This document shows, in pieces, positions 33,544 through 42,025 of a stretch of 64,000 nt of DNA. The notes beneath the pieces were generated by a model, which was not told the origin of the DNA, did no database searches, and saw only the letters and a program-made list of their open reading frames with translations. Within the stretch, counting starts at the first letter, position 1. Each line of letters begins with the position of its first letter. A program made the translations under genes and the position numbers. This DNA comes from Variovorax beijingensis. GTDB taxonomy: Bacteria > Pseudomonadota > Gammaproteobacteria > Burkholderiales > Burkholderiaceae_C. Where the stretch lies: assembly GCF_007828835.1 (NCBI RefSeq), contig NZ_VIVL01000012.1, positions 93,959 through 157,958 on the forward strand, read 5' to 3'.

Positions 33544-33556
33544 CGTTTTTTAAAGG
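33544..33556. promoter_or_regulatory. TetR-type operator (SDR side)
   Basis: CGTTT-TTT-AAAGG is the shared motif with one mismatch, directly overlapping the AAAGGAG ribosome-binding site of the SDR gene at 33564. Binding here would block both transcription and access to the start region. Confidence 0.5.
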
Positions 33557-33563
33557 AGACCGT

Positions 33564-34304
33564 ATGGACCCATCAGCCAACCACCGCGGCGTGGCTCTCG
33601 TCATCGGCGCGGGCGACGCCACCGGCAGCGCGATCGGCGCGCGCTTCGCCCGAGAGGGCTACGTCGCGTGCCTGACGCGGCGCTCGGCCGACAAGCTGGA
33701 GCCGGCCGTCGAGCGCATCCGCGCGGCCGGCGGCCAGGCGTTCGGCTACGGCAGCGATGCGCGCAAGGAGGAAGAGGTCGTGGCCCTCATCGACCAGATC
33801 GAGAAGGAGCGCGGCCCGATCGAAGTGATGGTGTTCAACATCGGCGCCAACGTGCCCAGCAGCATCCTGGAGGAGACCGGGCGCAAGTACATGAAGATCT
33901 GGGAGATGGCCGCCTTCAGCGCCTTCCTGAATGCGCGCGAGGTCGCCCGCAGGATGGTCGAGCGCGGGCGCGGCACCATTCTCTTCACCGGCGCGACGGC
34001 CGGCATCCGCGGCTCGGCGAAGTTCGCGGCCTTTGCCGGCGCCAAGCATGCGCTGCGCGCCCTGGCCCAGAGCATGGCGCGCGAGCTCGGCCCGCGCGGC
34101 ATCCACGTGGCGCACATCGTGGTCGACGGCGCGATCGACACGGAGTTCATCCGCAGCAACTTCCCCGAACGCTACGCGCTGAAAGAGCAGGGCGGCATCC
34201 TGAATCCCGAACACATCGCGGAGAACTACTGGTACCTGCACACCCAGCCCCGGGACGCATGGACCTTCGAGATGGACCTTCGTCCCTACATGGAAACCTG
34301 GTGA
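33564..34304 (+). CDS. Atypical SDR protein with Phe in place of the catalytic Tyr
   Basis: A 246-residue Rossmann protein. The glycine motif is the unusual GAGDATGSAI, and the active-site helix reads FAGAKHAL, with Phe at the catalytic Tyr position but Lys retained. These two features define the SDR_c10-like subgroup, as I recall it, which lacks the normal tetrad. Oxidoreductase activity is therefore doubtful; an isomerase, hydratase or binding role is possible. It is 7 bp upstream of the nitronate-monooxygenase gene and under a TetR-type operator. Confidence 0.82.
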   Translation: MDPSANHRGVALVIGAGDATGSAIGARFAREGYVACLTRRSADKLEPAVERIRAAGGQAFGYGSDARKEEEVVALIDQIEKERGPIEVMVFNIGANVPSSILEETGRKYMKIWEMAAFSAFLNAREVARRMVERGRGTILFTGATAGIRGSAKFAAFAGAKHALRALAQSMARELGPRGIHVAHIVVDGAIDTEFIRSNFPERYALKEQGGILNPEHIAENYWYLHTQPRDAWTFEMDLRPYMETW

Positions 34305-34311
34305 AAGACAC

Positions 34312-35298
34312 ATGAAAACACGCATCACTGAACTCTTCGGCATCCGCCACCCGATCATCCAGGGCGGCATGCACTACGTCGGCTTTGCCGAGCTTGCTGC
34401 GGCCGTGTCCAACGCCGGCGGGCTCGGGCTCATCACGGGCCTCACGCAACGGACGCCCGAGCTCCTGGCCAAGGAAATCAGCCGCTGCCGCGAGATGACG
34501 GACCAGCCCTTCGGCGTGAACCTCACGTTCCTGCCGACCCTGTCCTCGCCGCCATACCCCGAGTACATCGCGGCCATTGCCGAAGGCGGCGTGCGCATCG
34601 TCGAAACGGCGGGGCGCAGTCCCGAGGCCTACATGCCCGCGCTCAAGAAGGCCGGCATCAAGGTCATCCACAAGTGCACCTCGGTGCGGCACGCGCTGAA
34701 GGCCGAAGCGATCGGCTGCGATGCCGTGAGCGTGGACGGTTTCGAGTGCGGCGGCCACCCGGGCGAGGACGACCTGCCGAACATGATCCTACTGCCGCGT
34801 GCGGCCGAGGAGCTGAAGATCCCGTTCGTCGCCTCCGGCGGCATGGCCGATGCGCGCAGCCTGGTGGCGGCGCTGGCGCTGGGTGCGGAAGGCATGAACA
34901 TGGGCACGCGCTTCGTGGCCACGCAGGAGGCGCCGATCCACCAGAACGTGAAGGACGCCATCGTGGCGGCCACCGAGCTGGACACGCGGCTGGTGATGCG
35001 CGGCCTGCGCAACACGGAACGCGTGCTGACCAATTCATCGGTCGAGCAGCTGATCCGGATCGAGAAGGAAAAAGGAGCCGACCTCAAGTTCGAGGACATC
35101 ATCGACCAGGTCGCTGGGGTCTACCCGCGCGTGATGCTGCAAGGCGAGATGGATGCCGGCGCCTGGAGCTGCGGCATGGTGGTCGGCCTGATCAACGACA
35201 TTCCGACGGTGCAGGAGCTGATCGATCGCATCATGGAAGAGGCGGAGCAGCTGATCGTTCAGCGGCTCGCCGGTTTGCTGGAGCCTGCGCTGGCCTAG
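34312..35298 (+). CDS. Nitronate monooxygenase-family flavoprotein
   Basis: A 328-residue TIM-barrel flavoprotein. PIIQGGMHYVGFAELAAAVSNAG, PFGVNLTFLP, DAVSVDGFECGGHPGED (active-site His) and PFVASGGMADARSLVAALALGAEG plus MGTRFVATQEA match the 2-nitropropane dioxygenase/NMO family. Many such proteins beside fatty-acid genes act as FMN enoyl reductases or have unknown oxidations, so the literal nitronate activity should not be assumed. It is convergent with the acyl-CoA dehydrogenase gene. Confidence 0.88.
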   Translation: MKTRITELFGIRHPIIQGGMHYVGFAELAAAVSNAGGLGLITGLTQRTPELLAKEISRCREMTDQPFGVNLTFLPTLSSPPYPEYIAAIAEGGVRIVETAGRSPEAYMPALKKAGIKVIHKCTSVRHALKAEAIGCDAVSVDGFECGGHPGEDDLPNMILLPRAAEELKIPFVASGGMADARSLVAALALGAEGMNMGTRFVATQEAPIHQNVKDAIVAATELDTRLVMRGLRNTERVLTNSSVEQLIRIEKEKGADLKFEDIIDQVAGVYPRVMLQGEMDAGAWSCGMVVGLINDIPTVQELIDRIMEEAEQLIVQRLAGLLEPALA

Positions 35299-35347
35299 CC
35301 TGGCGTTGTGGCGGCGCTGCTCCAGCGCCGCCACTGGCCACCAGCCA

Positions 35348-37126
35348 CTAGAAGAGATCGACGGCCGGCTCCATCAGTGCGGACGACCCGGCCCGGATCT
35401 CCCGGCTGAGCCCTGCCGCCTGCGGCAGCAGCCGCTGGAAGTAGAAGCGGGCCGTGGCAATCTTCGATGCATAGATCGGGTCGCTCGATCCGGCATTCCT
35501 GAACGCCACCTCGGCCATGCGCGCCCAGGTCCAGGCCAGCGCCAGGTGTCCGACCAGGCGCAGGTAGGGCACGGCGGCCGCACCTGCGGCATGCGGGTCC
35601 CGGGCCGACGCGGCCACCAGCTCGCCCGTGAGCTGCCTGATCTCGTCGGCCAGTTCGGCCAGCGGCTGCGCGAACTCGCGCATCGCCTCGCGCGGGCTGC
35701 AGGTTTCGGCGAATGCGCCGGCCATGTCGAGAAAGACACCCATCTGCCGGCCCTGGTCCGCCAGCACCTTGCGGCCGAGCAGGTCCATGGCCTGCACGCC
35801 GTTCGTGCCCTCGTAGAGGCCCACGATGCGCACGTCGCGCAGGTGCTGCTCGACGCCGTTCTCGCGGATGTAGCCGTGCCCGCCGAACACCTGCATTGCG
35901 AGCAGCGTGCATTCCACCGCAAGGTCGCTCGACAGCGCCTTCACGAGCGGGGTCAAAAGCCCCAGCAGTTCGGCCGTCTCACTGCGCCTGGCCGCATCGG
36001 GATGAAGGCGCTGCAGGTCGCTCAGCTGCGCGGTCCACAGCGCCAGGGCGCGCGCGCCCTCGATGTTCGCCTTCTGCGTGAGCAGCATGCGGCGCACGTC
36101 GGCGTGCCCGATGATCGGATCGGCCGCTTCGCCAGACGATCTTGCACCGCTCGCGCGTCCCTGCAGGCGCTCCTTGGCATAGGCCAGGGCCTTCTGGTAG
36201 GCCGCTTCCATGAGGCCGATGGCGATCATGCCGACCAGCACGCGCATGTGGTTCATCTGCACGAACATGCCCGCCAACCCCTTGTTCGGCGCGCCCAGCA
36301 GCCAGCCGGTGGCACCGTCGAAGTTGATGGTGCAGGTCGAGTTGCCGTGGATGCCCAGCTTGTGCTCGATCGAGCCGCAGACCACCGCATTGCGCGCGCC
36401 GGCCGCGCCGCTTGCATCGGGGATGAATTTCGGGACGATGAAGAGAGAAATGCCCTTCACGCCCGGCGGCGCATCCGGCATGCGCGCGAGCACCAGGTGC
36501 ATGATGTTGCCGGTCAGGTCCTGCTCGCCGCCCGAGATGAAGATCTTGCTGCCGGTGATGCGGTAGCTGCCATCGGCCTGCGCCACGGCCCGGGTGCGCA
36601 TCAGGCCCAGGTCGGTGCCTGCGTTGGGCTCGGTCAGGCACATGGTGCCGGCCCATTCGCCCGAGGCGATCTTGGGCAGGTAGAGCGCCTTCTGCGCCTG
36701 CGACCCGTTGGCCGACACGTTCACGTAGGTGGCATGCGACATGCCGGGGTAGGACGCCCACGCCATGTTCGCGCCACCGAAGACTTCATAGACCGCATTG
36801 GCCACGACCGAAGGAAAGCCCTGGCCGCCGAAGTCGGGGCTGCACGCCAGGCTGGGCCAGCCGTTCTTGGTGAACTCGTCGTACGCCTTCTTGAAGCCGG
36901 GCGGCGTCTGCACCACCCCGGGCGAGGGCATGCTGCAGCCGTGTTCGTCCCCCGCTGCGTTGAGCGGCGCAATCACCTCGGAGGCGAACTGGCCGGCCGC
37001 AGCGAGCACCTGGTCGATGGTTTCCGCGTCCAGTTCAGGCTGGCCGCAGTCCTGCAGCATGGCCGGCACCTGGAGCAGCTCGTGCAAGACGAACTGGATG
37101 TCGCGCATCGGGCTTTGGTAAGTCAT
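35348..37126 (-). CDS. Acyl-CoA dehydrogenase (large, C-terminal-extended class)
   Basis: A 592-residue flavoenzyme, longer than the 380-400 residues of standard acyl-CoA dehydrogenases because of an extra C-terminal helical domain (about 470-592). It has CLTEPNAGTDLGLMRTRA, FISGGEQDLTGN, QVFGGHGYIRENG and the catalytic-base segment GLYEGTNGVQAMDLLGRK. It introduces an alpha,beta double bond in an acyl-CoA and passes electrons to ETF. It is the second gene after the thiolase, 17 bp downstream. Confidence 0.92.
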   Translation of the reverse strand: MTYQSPMRDIQFVLHELLQVPAMLQDCGQPELDAETIDQVLAAAGQFASEVIAPLNAAGDEHGCSMPSPGVVQTPPGFKKAYDEFTKNGWPSLACSPDFGGQGFPSVVANAVYEVFGGANMAWASYPGMSHATYVNVSANGSQAQKALYLPKIASGEWAGTMCLTEPNAGTDLGLMRTRAVAQADGSYRITGSKIFISGGEQDLTGNIMHLVLARMPDAPPGVKGISLFIVPKFIPDASGAAGARNAVVCGSIEHKLGIHGNSTCTINFDGATGWLLGAPNKGLAGMFVQMNHMRVLVGMIAIGLMEAAYQKALAYAKERLQGRASGARSSGEAADPIIGHADVRRMLLTQKANIEGARALALWTAQLSDLQRLHPDAARRSETAELLGLLTPLVKALSSDLAVECTLLAMQVFGGHGYIRENGVEQHLRDVRIVGLYEGTNGVQAMDLLGRKVLADQGRQMGVFLDMAGAFAETCSPREAMREFAQPLAELADEIRQLTGELVAASARDPHAAGAAAVPYLRLVGHLALAWTWARMAEVAFRNAGSSDPIYASKIATARFYFQRLLPQAAGLSREIRAGSSALMEPAVDLF

Positions 37127-37143
37127 GGTGATAGCTCCTTGCC

Positions 37144-38328
37144 TCAGGCCACTTCGAACAGGCCGGCGGCACCCATGCCGCCGCCGATGCACATCGTCAC
37201 GACGACGAAGCGCGCGCCGCGCCGCTTGCCCTCGATGAGCGCATGCCCCACCAGCCGCGAGCCGGTCATGCCATAGGGGTGCCCAATGGTGATGCCTCCA
37301 CCGTTGACGTTCAGCCTCTCGGGATCGATGCCCAGCCGGTCGCGCGAATACAGCACCTGGCAAGCGAAGGCCTCGTTCAATTCCCACAGGCCGATGTCAC
37401 CGACCTGGAGCCCATGGATCTTCAGCAGCTTGGGCACTGCGAGGACCGGGCCGATGCCCATTTCTTCCGGCGCGAGCCCGGCCACCGCGATGCCGCGGTA
37501 GATGCCCAGCGGTTTGAGCCCGCGGCGCTCCGCAACCGCGCGTTCCACCAGCACGCAGGCCGATGCGCCATCCGACAGCTGGCTCGAGTTGCCTGCGGTG
37601 ATGACGCCGCCTTCGATCACCGGCTTGAGACTGGCAAGGCCTTCGAGCGTCGTGTCGGGGCGGTTGCCCTCGTCGCGGTCGAGCGTGACCTCGCGGTAGC
37701 TGACCGCACCCGTCTGTTTGTCGGCCACGGCCATGCGCGCCGTGATCGGCACGATCTCGTCGTCGAACAGATGGCGCTCCTGCGCCAGGGCGGTGCGGCG
37801 CTGCGCCTCCGCGGAATACGCGTCCTGCGCCTCGCGCGAGATGCCGTACTTCTTCGCGACGATTTCGGCCGTGTTCAGCATCGGGATGTAGGCGTGCTGC
37901 ACGCGCGCAACGAGCAGCGGGTCGGCCTCTTCGCCCACCCACTTGACGAAGGGGTTCTGCACGGCGGAGATGTTCTCCTGGCCCCCGCCCACGGTCACGT
38001 CCATGCCGTCGACGATGATCTGCTTGGCCGCCGTCGCGATGGCCATCAGCCCGGACGCGCATTGCCGGTCCATCGTCTGTCCCGGCACCGATTGCGGCAG
38101 TCCCGCCGCGAGTGCCGCGAGGCGTCCGATGTTCATGCCCGCGGTGCCGGCAGCCATGGCGCTGCCGATCACCACGTCCTCCACTTCCCCGGGATCGATG
38201 CCGGCCCGCTGCACGGCGTGCTGGATCGCGTGGCCCGTCAGCGTGGGCGACTTGGTGTTGTTCAATGCGCCGCGAAACGCGCGGCCGATGCCCGTTCGTG
38301 CGGTGGAAACGATGACGGCTTCTCTCAT
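37144..38328 (-). CDS. Acetyl-CoA acyltransferase / thiolase
   Basis: A 394-residue thiolase with nucleophile Cys90 (MDRQCASGLMA), the NEAFA motif, GGGITIGHPYGMTGSR (His) and the second Cys in CIGGGMGAAG. It either cleaves 3-ketoacyl-CoA or condenses acetyl-CoA; pairing with an acyl-CoA dehydrogenase favours degradation. It heads an operon facing the TetR gene across two operator copies. Confidence 0.92.
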   Translation of the reverse strand: MREAVIVSTARTGIGRAFRGALNNTKSPTLTGHAIQHAVQRAGIDPGEVEDVVIGSAMAAGTAGMNIGRLAALAAGLPQSVPGQTMDRQCASGLMAIATAAKQIIVDGMDVTVGGGQENISAVQNPFVKWVGEEADPLLVARVQHAYIPMLNTAEIVAKKYGISREAQDAYSAEAQRRTALAQERHLFDDEIVPITARMAVADKQTGAVSYREVTLDRDEGNRPDTTLEGLASLKPVIEGGVITAGNSSQLSDGASACVLVERAVAERRGLKPLGIYRGIAVAGLAPEEMGIGPVLAVPKLLKIHGLQVGDIGLWELNEAFACQVLYSRDRLGIDPERLNVNGGGITIGHPYGMTGSRLVGHALIEGKRRGARFVVVTMCIGGGMGAAGLFEVA

Positions 38329-38445
38329 GGTCAGACTCCAGGGGGTTGGCTAGACAGGTTGGCGCAGCGGCTCGCCGCGTTTCAGGCGCAGGGCGGGCGA
38401 GAGTTCCTCATCGCCATCGCTTCGTCCGCCCCGCTTTAAATAACG

Positions 38446-38462
38446 ATCGTTTGATAAACGAT
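38446..38462. promoter_or_regulatory. TetR operator (thiolase side)
   Basis: ATCGTTT-GAT-AAACGAT is a perfect 7-bp inverted repeat with a 3-bp spacer, 117 bp upstream of the thiolase start. It is the best copy of the CGTTY-N3-AAACG motif in the window. Confidence 0.7.
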
Positions 38463-38566
38463 GGTGCACTATAGGTTTGCGGCGAGGGCAGCGTCAACAC
38501 GCTGGAGCGGGTTTGCGGCAGGGGGAAACCCTTGATGTGGAGCCCAGGGGTCGCGATGGAATCACG

Positions 38567-38583
38567 ATCGTTTATCAAACGAG
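38567..38583. promoter_or_regulatory. TetR operator (own promoter)
   Basis: ATCGTTT-ATC-AAACGAG repeats the 38446 motif with one mismatch, 45 bp upstream of the TetR start, next to a TATGAT that could be a -10 element. This indicates autoregulation. The 300-bp gap at 38329-38628 otherwise holds only promoter-like sequence. Confidence 0.7.
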
Positions 38584-38628
38584 TGACATGCTATGATGGA
38601 CACCTCCACGATCTGCAGAGGCCCACTC

Positions 38629-39219
38629 ATGCGCTATCCGTCCACCCACAAAGAGGAAACCCGCAAGAAGCTGCTCGCGAATGCCCGTGCCATCGCCAAG
38701 AAGGGCGGCTTCGGCACCACCGGCGTCGATGAATTGATGGCGAGCATCGGCCTGACCGGGGGCGCCTTCTATGGACACTTCCCGTCCAAGGAGGCGCTGT
38801 TCGCCGAACTGCTCGAACACGAAATCTCCAACAGCACCGACATGCTGGCCGGAGACCGCGACTCGCCGCCCGACCACGTCGCCAAGCGGCTGCGCAGCTA
38901 CCTGAGTTCGTACCACGCGCTGCATCCGGAAACCGGCTGCGTGCTGCCGGCGCTCGGGCCCGAGATCGCCAGGGCCGGGCCCGAGGTGCGTGCCTCGGTC
39001 GAGGAGGGCCTGAAGCGGCTGCAGAAGAGCTGGAGTTCGCGCATCGGCGACCCCGATGCGGCATGGGCGCTGATTGCCCAGTGCGTGGGCGCGCTGGTGT
39101 TGTCCCGCGCGGTGGAATCCGAGCGCACGCGCAAGGAAATCCTGGCCTCGAGCCGGCGCTTCATCGACCAGACGCATGCGCTGGACGCGGCGCCCGCGAA
39201 GCCCTCCAAGGCCACCTGA
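38629..39219 (+). CDS. TetR-family regulator of the surrounding acyl-CoA genes
   Basis: A 196-residue repressor. The HTH is clear (GFGTTGVDELMASIGLTGGAFYGHFPSKEALFAELL, residues about 25-60), followed by a helical ligand domain. The start at 38629 (MRYPSTHKEETR) is typical for this TetR subgroup. Matching operator motifs at its own promoter, the thiolase operon, both sides of the 33404-33563 gap and the chaC promoter suggest a local regulon that is relieved by an acyl-CoA or aromatic acid. The ligand is unknown. Confidence 0.9.
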   Translation: MRYPSTHKEETRKKLLANARAIAKKGGFGTTGVDELMASIGLTGGAFYGHFPSKEALFAELLEHEISNSTDMLAGDRDSPPDHVAKRLRSYLSSYHALHPETGCVLPALGPEIARAGPEVRASVEEGLKRLQKSWSSRIGDPDAAWALIAQCVGALVLSRAVESERTRKEILASSRRFIDQTHALDAAPAKPSKAT

Positions 39220-39231
39220 CGGCCGCGGCCG

Positions 39232-39744
39232 ATGCTGCCCCGGCGCGCCACTGCTGTACGTGCGCTGATGCCAGCGCGCCCTGCACCGCGGACGCTGGCG
39301 GTTGATGCCGCCGGCCCCGAGCGGTCGGCCTGCACCTACACCACGGCGCATCAGCTCGCCCGCCTCGTCAGGCAGCACTACGACGCGGAACTGGGCGCGA
39401 TCGGCCTCAGGGCCACGCAGTACCGGCTGCTGGTGGAAATCCTTGCGCACGGGCCGGTGCGCCCCTGCGACCTGGCGGAGAGCATGTCGCTTTCTCCGTC
39501 GACGCTGACGCGCAATCTCAAGCCCCTGATCGCGGCGGGATGGGTCGATCTTGGACCCGGGATGGACGGACGCACCCGCAGTGTGTGCATCACCGCTGCG
39601 GGCTGCAGCAAGTGTGCCGAAGGCCTGCCTCGCTGGAGCATGGCGCAGGCCAGGGTGCATCGGTTGATGGGGAGCCGGCAGGTCGGCGCGTTGCACGCGC
39701 TCGTTGGCCAATGCTTGACGAGCATGTCGGCAGCGGCCGAATGA
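39232..39744 (+). CDS. MarR-family regulator
   Basis: A 170-residue winged-helix protein. The core LRATQYRLLVEILAHGPVRPCDLAESMSLSPSTLTRNLKPLIAAGWVDLGPGMDGRTRSVCITAAG (helices, recognition helix and beta wing) fits MarR, with three Cys residues near the wing (VCITAAGCSKC) that might sense oxidants. Starts at 39232 or 39268 are both possible, and neither has a good ribosome-binding site. It sits 12 bp after the TetR gene and ends 6 bp from the convergent efflux gene. Confidence 0.78.
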   Translation: MLPRRATAVRALMPARPAPRTLAVDAAGPERSACTYTTAHQLARLVRQHYDAELGAIGLRATQYRLLVEILAHGPVRPCDLAESMSLSPSTLTRNLKPLIAAGWVDLGPGMDGRTRSVCITAAGCSKCAEGLPRWSMAQARVHRLMGSRQVGALHALVGQCLTSMSAAAE

Positions 39745-39750
39745 ACGCGG

Positions 39751-41220
39751 TCAATCTCGGTGCGGCCCGATGGCTGCCGCCCGGACGGGCTCGGCCTGCC
39801 AGCCGCCGCCGAGCGCCTTGAATGCATTGACTGCCGCGCGCGCCGACTCCGTTTGCGCCTGCGCTCTGGCATCGGCCACGCGCAGCATGCCCTCGTCGGC
39901 CTGCAGCACTTCGATCAGGCTGACCACACCGCGCTGATAGGCCGCGAACGATGCCCCTCGCGCGCGGCCGAGCGATGCTTCTCCCTGCGCGAGCAGCGCG
40001 GCCTGCTCTTCGCGCTTGACCAGGGCCGAGAAGGCGTTCTCCACGTCTTCGGTGGCACGCAGCGCGGCGAGCCGGTAGGCCGCGAGCAGCTCCGCGTCCT
40101 GCCCCTTGGCGAGCTCGATCTGCGCATCGATGCGGCCGAAGTCGAACAGCCGCCAGCGCAGCCCGAGCAGGGCCGCGGCCTGGCTCGCGCCGGCGCTGAA
40201 CAGGTTGCCGCTGGCCACCGACGTGGCGCTGCCGATCGTTCCCGCGAGCGACAGTTTGGGGTAGTACTCGGCCACGGCCACGCCGATGCGGGCGTTCGAT
40301 GCCGCAAGGCGCCGCTCGGCGGCGATCAGGTCGGGGCGGCGCCGCAGCAGCTCGGCGGGCGATCCGGCGGCACCGATGCCAGGCGCAACGGGAATGGCCG
40401 CTGGCGCAGCCAGTTCGGCGCGGTGCGCGCCTGGCGCCGTCCCCAGCATCACGTCGAGCGCGTTCATGGCCGCGGCCTCGCCCGCCTCGAGCGCCGGCAC
40501 CGACGCGCGAACCTGCGCCAGCGCGCCTTCGGCCTGGTGCAGCTGGAGCTCGGTGGCGAGCCCCTTGCCGTGGAGCAGGCCGATCTTCGCGAGCAGGTCC
40601 TGCTGCATTGCGGCTTGCCGGCGTGCAATGTCCAGGCGGGCCTGCAGGCCGCGCAGGGTGATGTAGATGTCGGCGGTCTGCGCGGCCACGGCCAGGCGCG
40701 TGGCGGCCGCGCCGGCCTCCGATGCCTGGTAGTCGGCCAGCGCGGCCTCGCGTCCCCGGCGCAGGCCGCCGAAGATGTCCAGCTCCCAGCTGGCGCCGAG
40801 GTTCGCTTCGTAGGCGCTGCCGTGGCGATCGAAACCCGGCTGCGCGTTCAGCACCTGGCCCAGCGGCGTCTCCACCGACTGGTAGGCCCTGGCCGCCTGC
40901 GCGCCCAGATTGCCCGAAGGCAGCAGCGCCGCATTCGCCGCACCAAGCCCCGCCCGGGCCTGTGACACGCGGGCGGCGGCCTGCGCAAGATCGAGGTTCT
41001 GCTTCAGCGCCTGTTCGACATAGCCGGCCAGCTGCGCATCGCCGAAGCCGGTCCACCACGCCACCAGCTCGGCGTTGGCGGCGCCGGATCGCTGGGCGAG
41101 CGCCGCCTCGCCGATGAAGTGGTCGGGCAGGGCCGGGACAGGCCGGACATAGTCAGGCCCCACGGCGCAGCCTGCGAGGAGGCTGAACAGCAGGGGCAGG
41201 GCAAGCGTGCGTGGGGACAT
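39751..41220 (-). CDS. RND efflux outer-membrane lipoprotein (NodT/OprM family)
   Basis: A 489-residue outer-membrane channel. It has a lipoprotein signal peptide with lipobox LLAGC (Cys about 17), then GPDYVRP and two OEP repeats with long coiled helices. LLRRRPDLIAAERRLAASNARIG is the family's diagnostic turn. It forms the TolC-like exit of the tripartite pump. It is divergent from the TetR, adaptor and RND genes, with one operator in between. Confidence 0.93.
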   Translation of the reverse strand: MSPRTLALPLLFSLLAGCAVGPDYVRPVPALPDHFIGEAALAQRSGAANAELVAWWTGFGDAQLAGYVEQALKQNLDLAQAAARVSQARAGLGAANAALLPSGNLGAQAARAYQSVETPLGQVLNAQPGFDRHGSAYEANLGASWELDIFGGLRRGREAALADYQASEAGAAATRLAVAAQTADIYITLRGLQARLDIARRQAAMQQDLLAKIGLLHGKGLATELQLHQAEGALAQVRASVPALEAGEAAAMNALDVMLGTAPGAHRAELAAPAAIPVAPGIGAAGSPAELLRRRPDLIAAERRLAASNARIGVAVAEYYPKLSLAGTIGSATSVASGNLFSAGASQAAALLGLRWRLFDFGRIDAQIELAKGQDAELLAAYRLAALRATEDVENAFSALVKREEQAALLAQGEASLGRARGASFAAYQRGVVSLIEVLQADEGMLRVADARAQAQTESARAAVNAFKALGGGWQAEPVRAAAIGPHRD

Positions 41221-41261
41221 GGGATTGCTCCGGGCGATGGACGGAAAAGGCCAAAGAAGTG

Positions 41262-41287
41262 AGTGACTATAATTCAATTTGGTCACT
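41262..41287. promoter_or_regulatory. Efflux operator 1 (AGTGAC-N14-GTCACT)
   Basis: AGTGAC at 41262-41267 and GTCACT at 41282-41287 are perfect arms with a 14-bp AT-rich spacer that contains a TATAAT-like hexamer. It lies between the outer-membrane lipoprotein and TetR genes. The same architecture recurs at 41957. Confidence 0.7.
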
Positions 41288-41324
41288 TGTTGTTGTTTGT
41301 TTGCCGAGGCGCTAAGCTCCCAGC

Positions 41325-41942
41325 ATGAACAACCCAACTTCTTCTGCGCCAACCCCGCGGGGGCCGGCCGACCACGACGTGCGCGCGCAGATCGTCGCGG
41401 CGGCCACCGAGCACTTCAGCCAGTACGGCTACGAGAAGACCACGGTTTCCGACCTTGCCAAGGCCATCGGCTTCTCCAAGGCCTACATCTACAAGTTCTT
41501 CGAGTCCAAGCAGGCAATCGGCGAAATGATCTGTTCGAACTGCCTGCGCGAGATGCAGGCAGACATCCGCGCAGCGGTCGACGCGGCCGGCAGCCCGCCG
41601 GAAAAGCTGCGCCGCATGTTCAAGGCCATTGTCGATTCGGGCCTTCGGCTGTTCCTGCACGACCGCAAGCTCTATGAGATCGCGATCTCGGCAGCCAGCG
41701 AGCACTGGCCGTCGGCCATCGCCCACGAGGCGTGCATCCGGCAGATGCTGCTCGAATTGCTGAAGCAGGGGCGCGAGTCCGGCGACTTCGAGCGCAAGAC
41801 GCCCATCGACGAGACGGCAGCAGCCATCTACCTGGTCATGCACCCGTACATCAACCCCGTGATCCTGCAGCTCAGCTCCAACTACACGGACCAGGCGCCG
41901 GCCCAGCTGTCGGGTCTAGTGCTGCGCAGCTTGTCGCCGTAG
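41325..41942 (+). CDS. TetR-family regulator of the efflux system
   Basis: A 205-residue TetR/AcrR protein. The HTH is YGYEKTTVSDLAKAIGFSKAYIYKFFESKQAIGEMI (about 35-70). A helical drug-sensing domain follows. It is divergent from the outer-membrane channel and upstream of the adaptor and pump, with a matching operator on each side, so it most likely represses both units and releases on binding a toxic compound. Confidence 0.9.
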   Translation: MNNPTSSAPTPRGPADHDVRAQIVAAATEHFSQYGYEKTTVSDLAKAIGFSKAYIYKFFESKQAIGEMICSNCLREMQADIRAAVDAAGSPPEKLRRMFKAIVDSGLRLFLHDRKLYEIAISAASEHWPSAIAHEACIRQMLLELLKQGRESGDFERKTPIDETAAAIYLVMHPYINPVILQLSSNYTDQAPAQLSGLVLRSLSP

Positions 41943-41956
41943 CCGAATAAATTCTC

Positions 41957-41982
41957 AGTGACTATTGACTAAATTAGTCACT
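41957..41982. promoter_or_regulatory. Efflux operator 2 (AGTGAC-N14-GTCACT)
   Basis: AGTGAC at 41957-41962 and GTCACT at 41977-41982 again have a 14-bp spacer, and inside lies a second symmetric element TGACTA-AAT-TAGTCA. It is 43 bp upstream of the adaptor gene and would control adaptor and pump expression. Confidence 0.72.
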
Positions 41983-42025
41983 ATTATCAGAATCGGGGCT
42001 CTATCGATTCGTCAATGGGCCCCTC

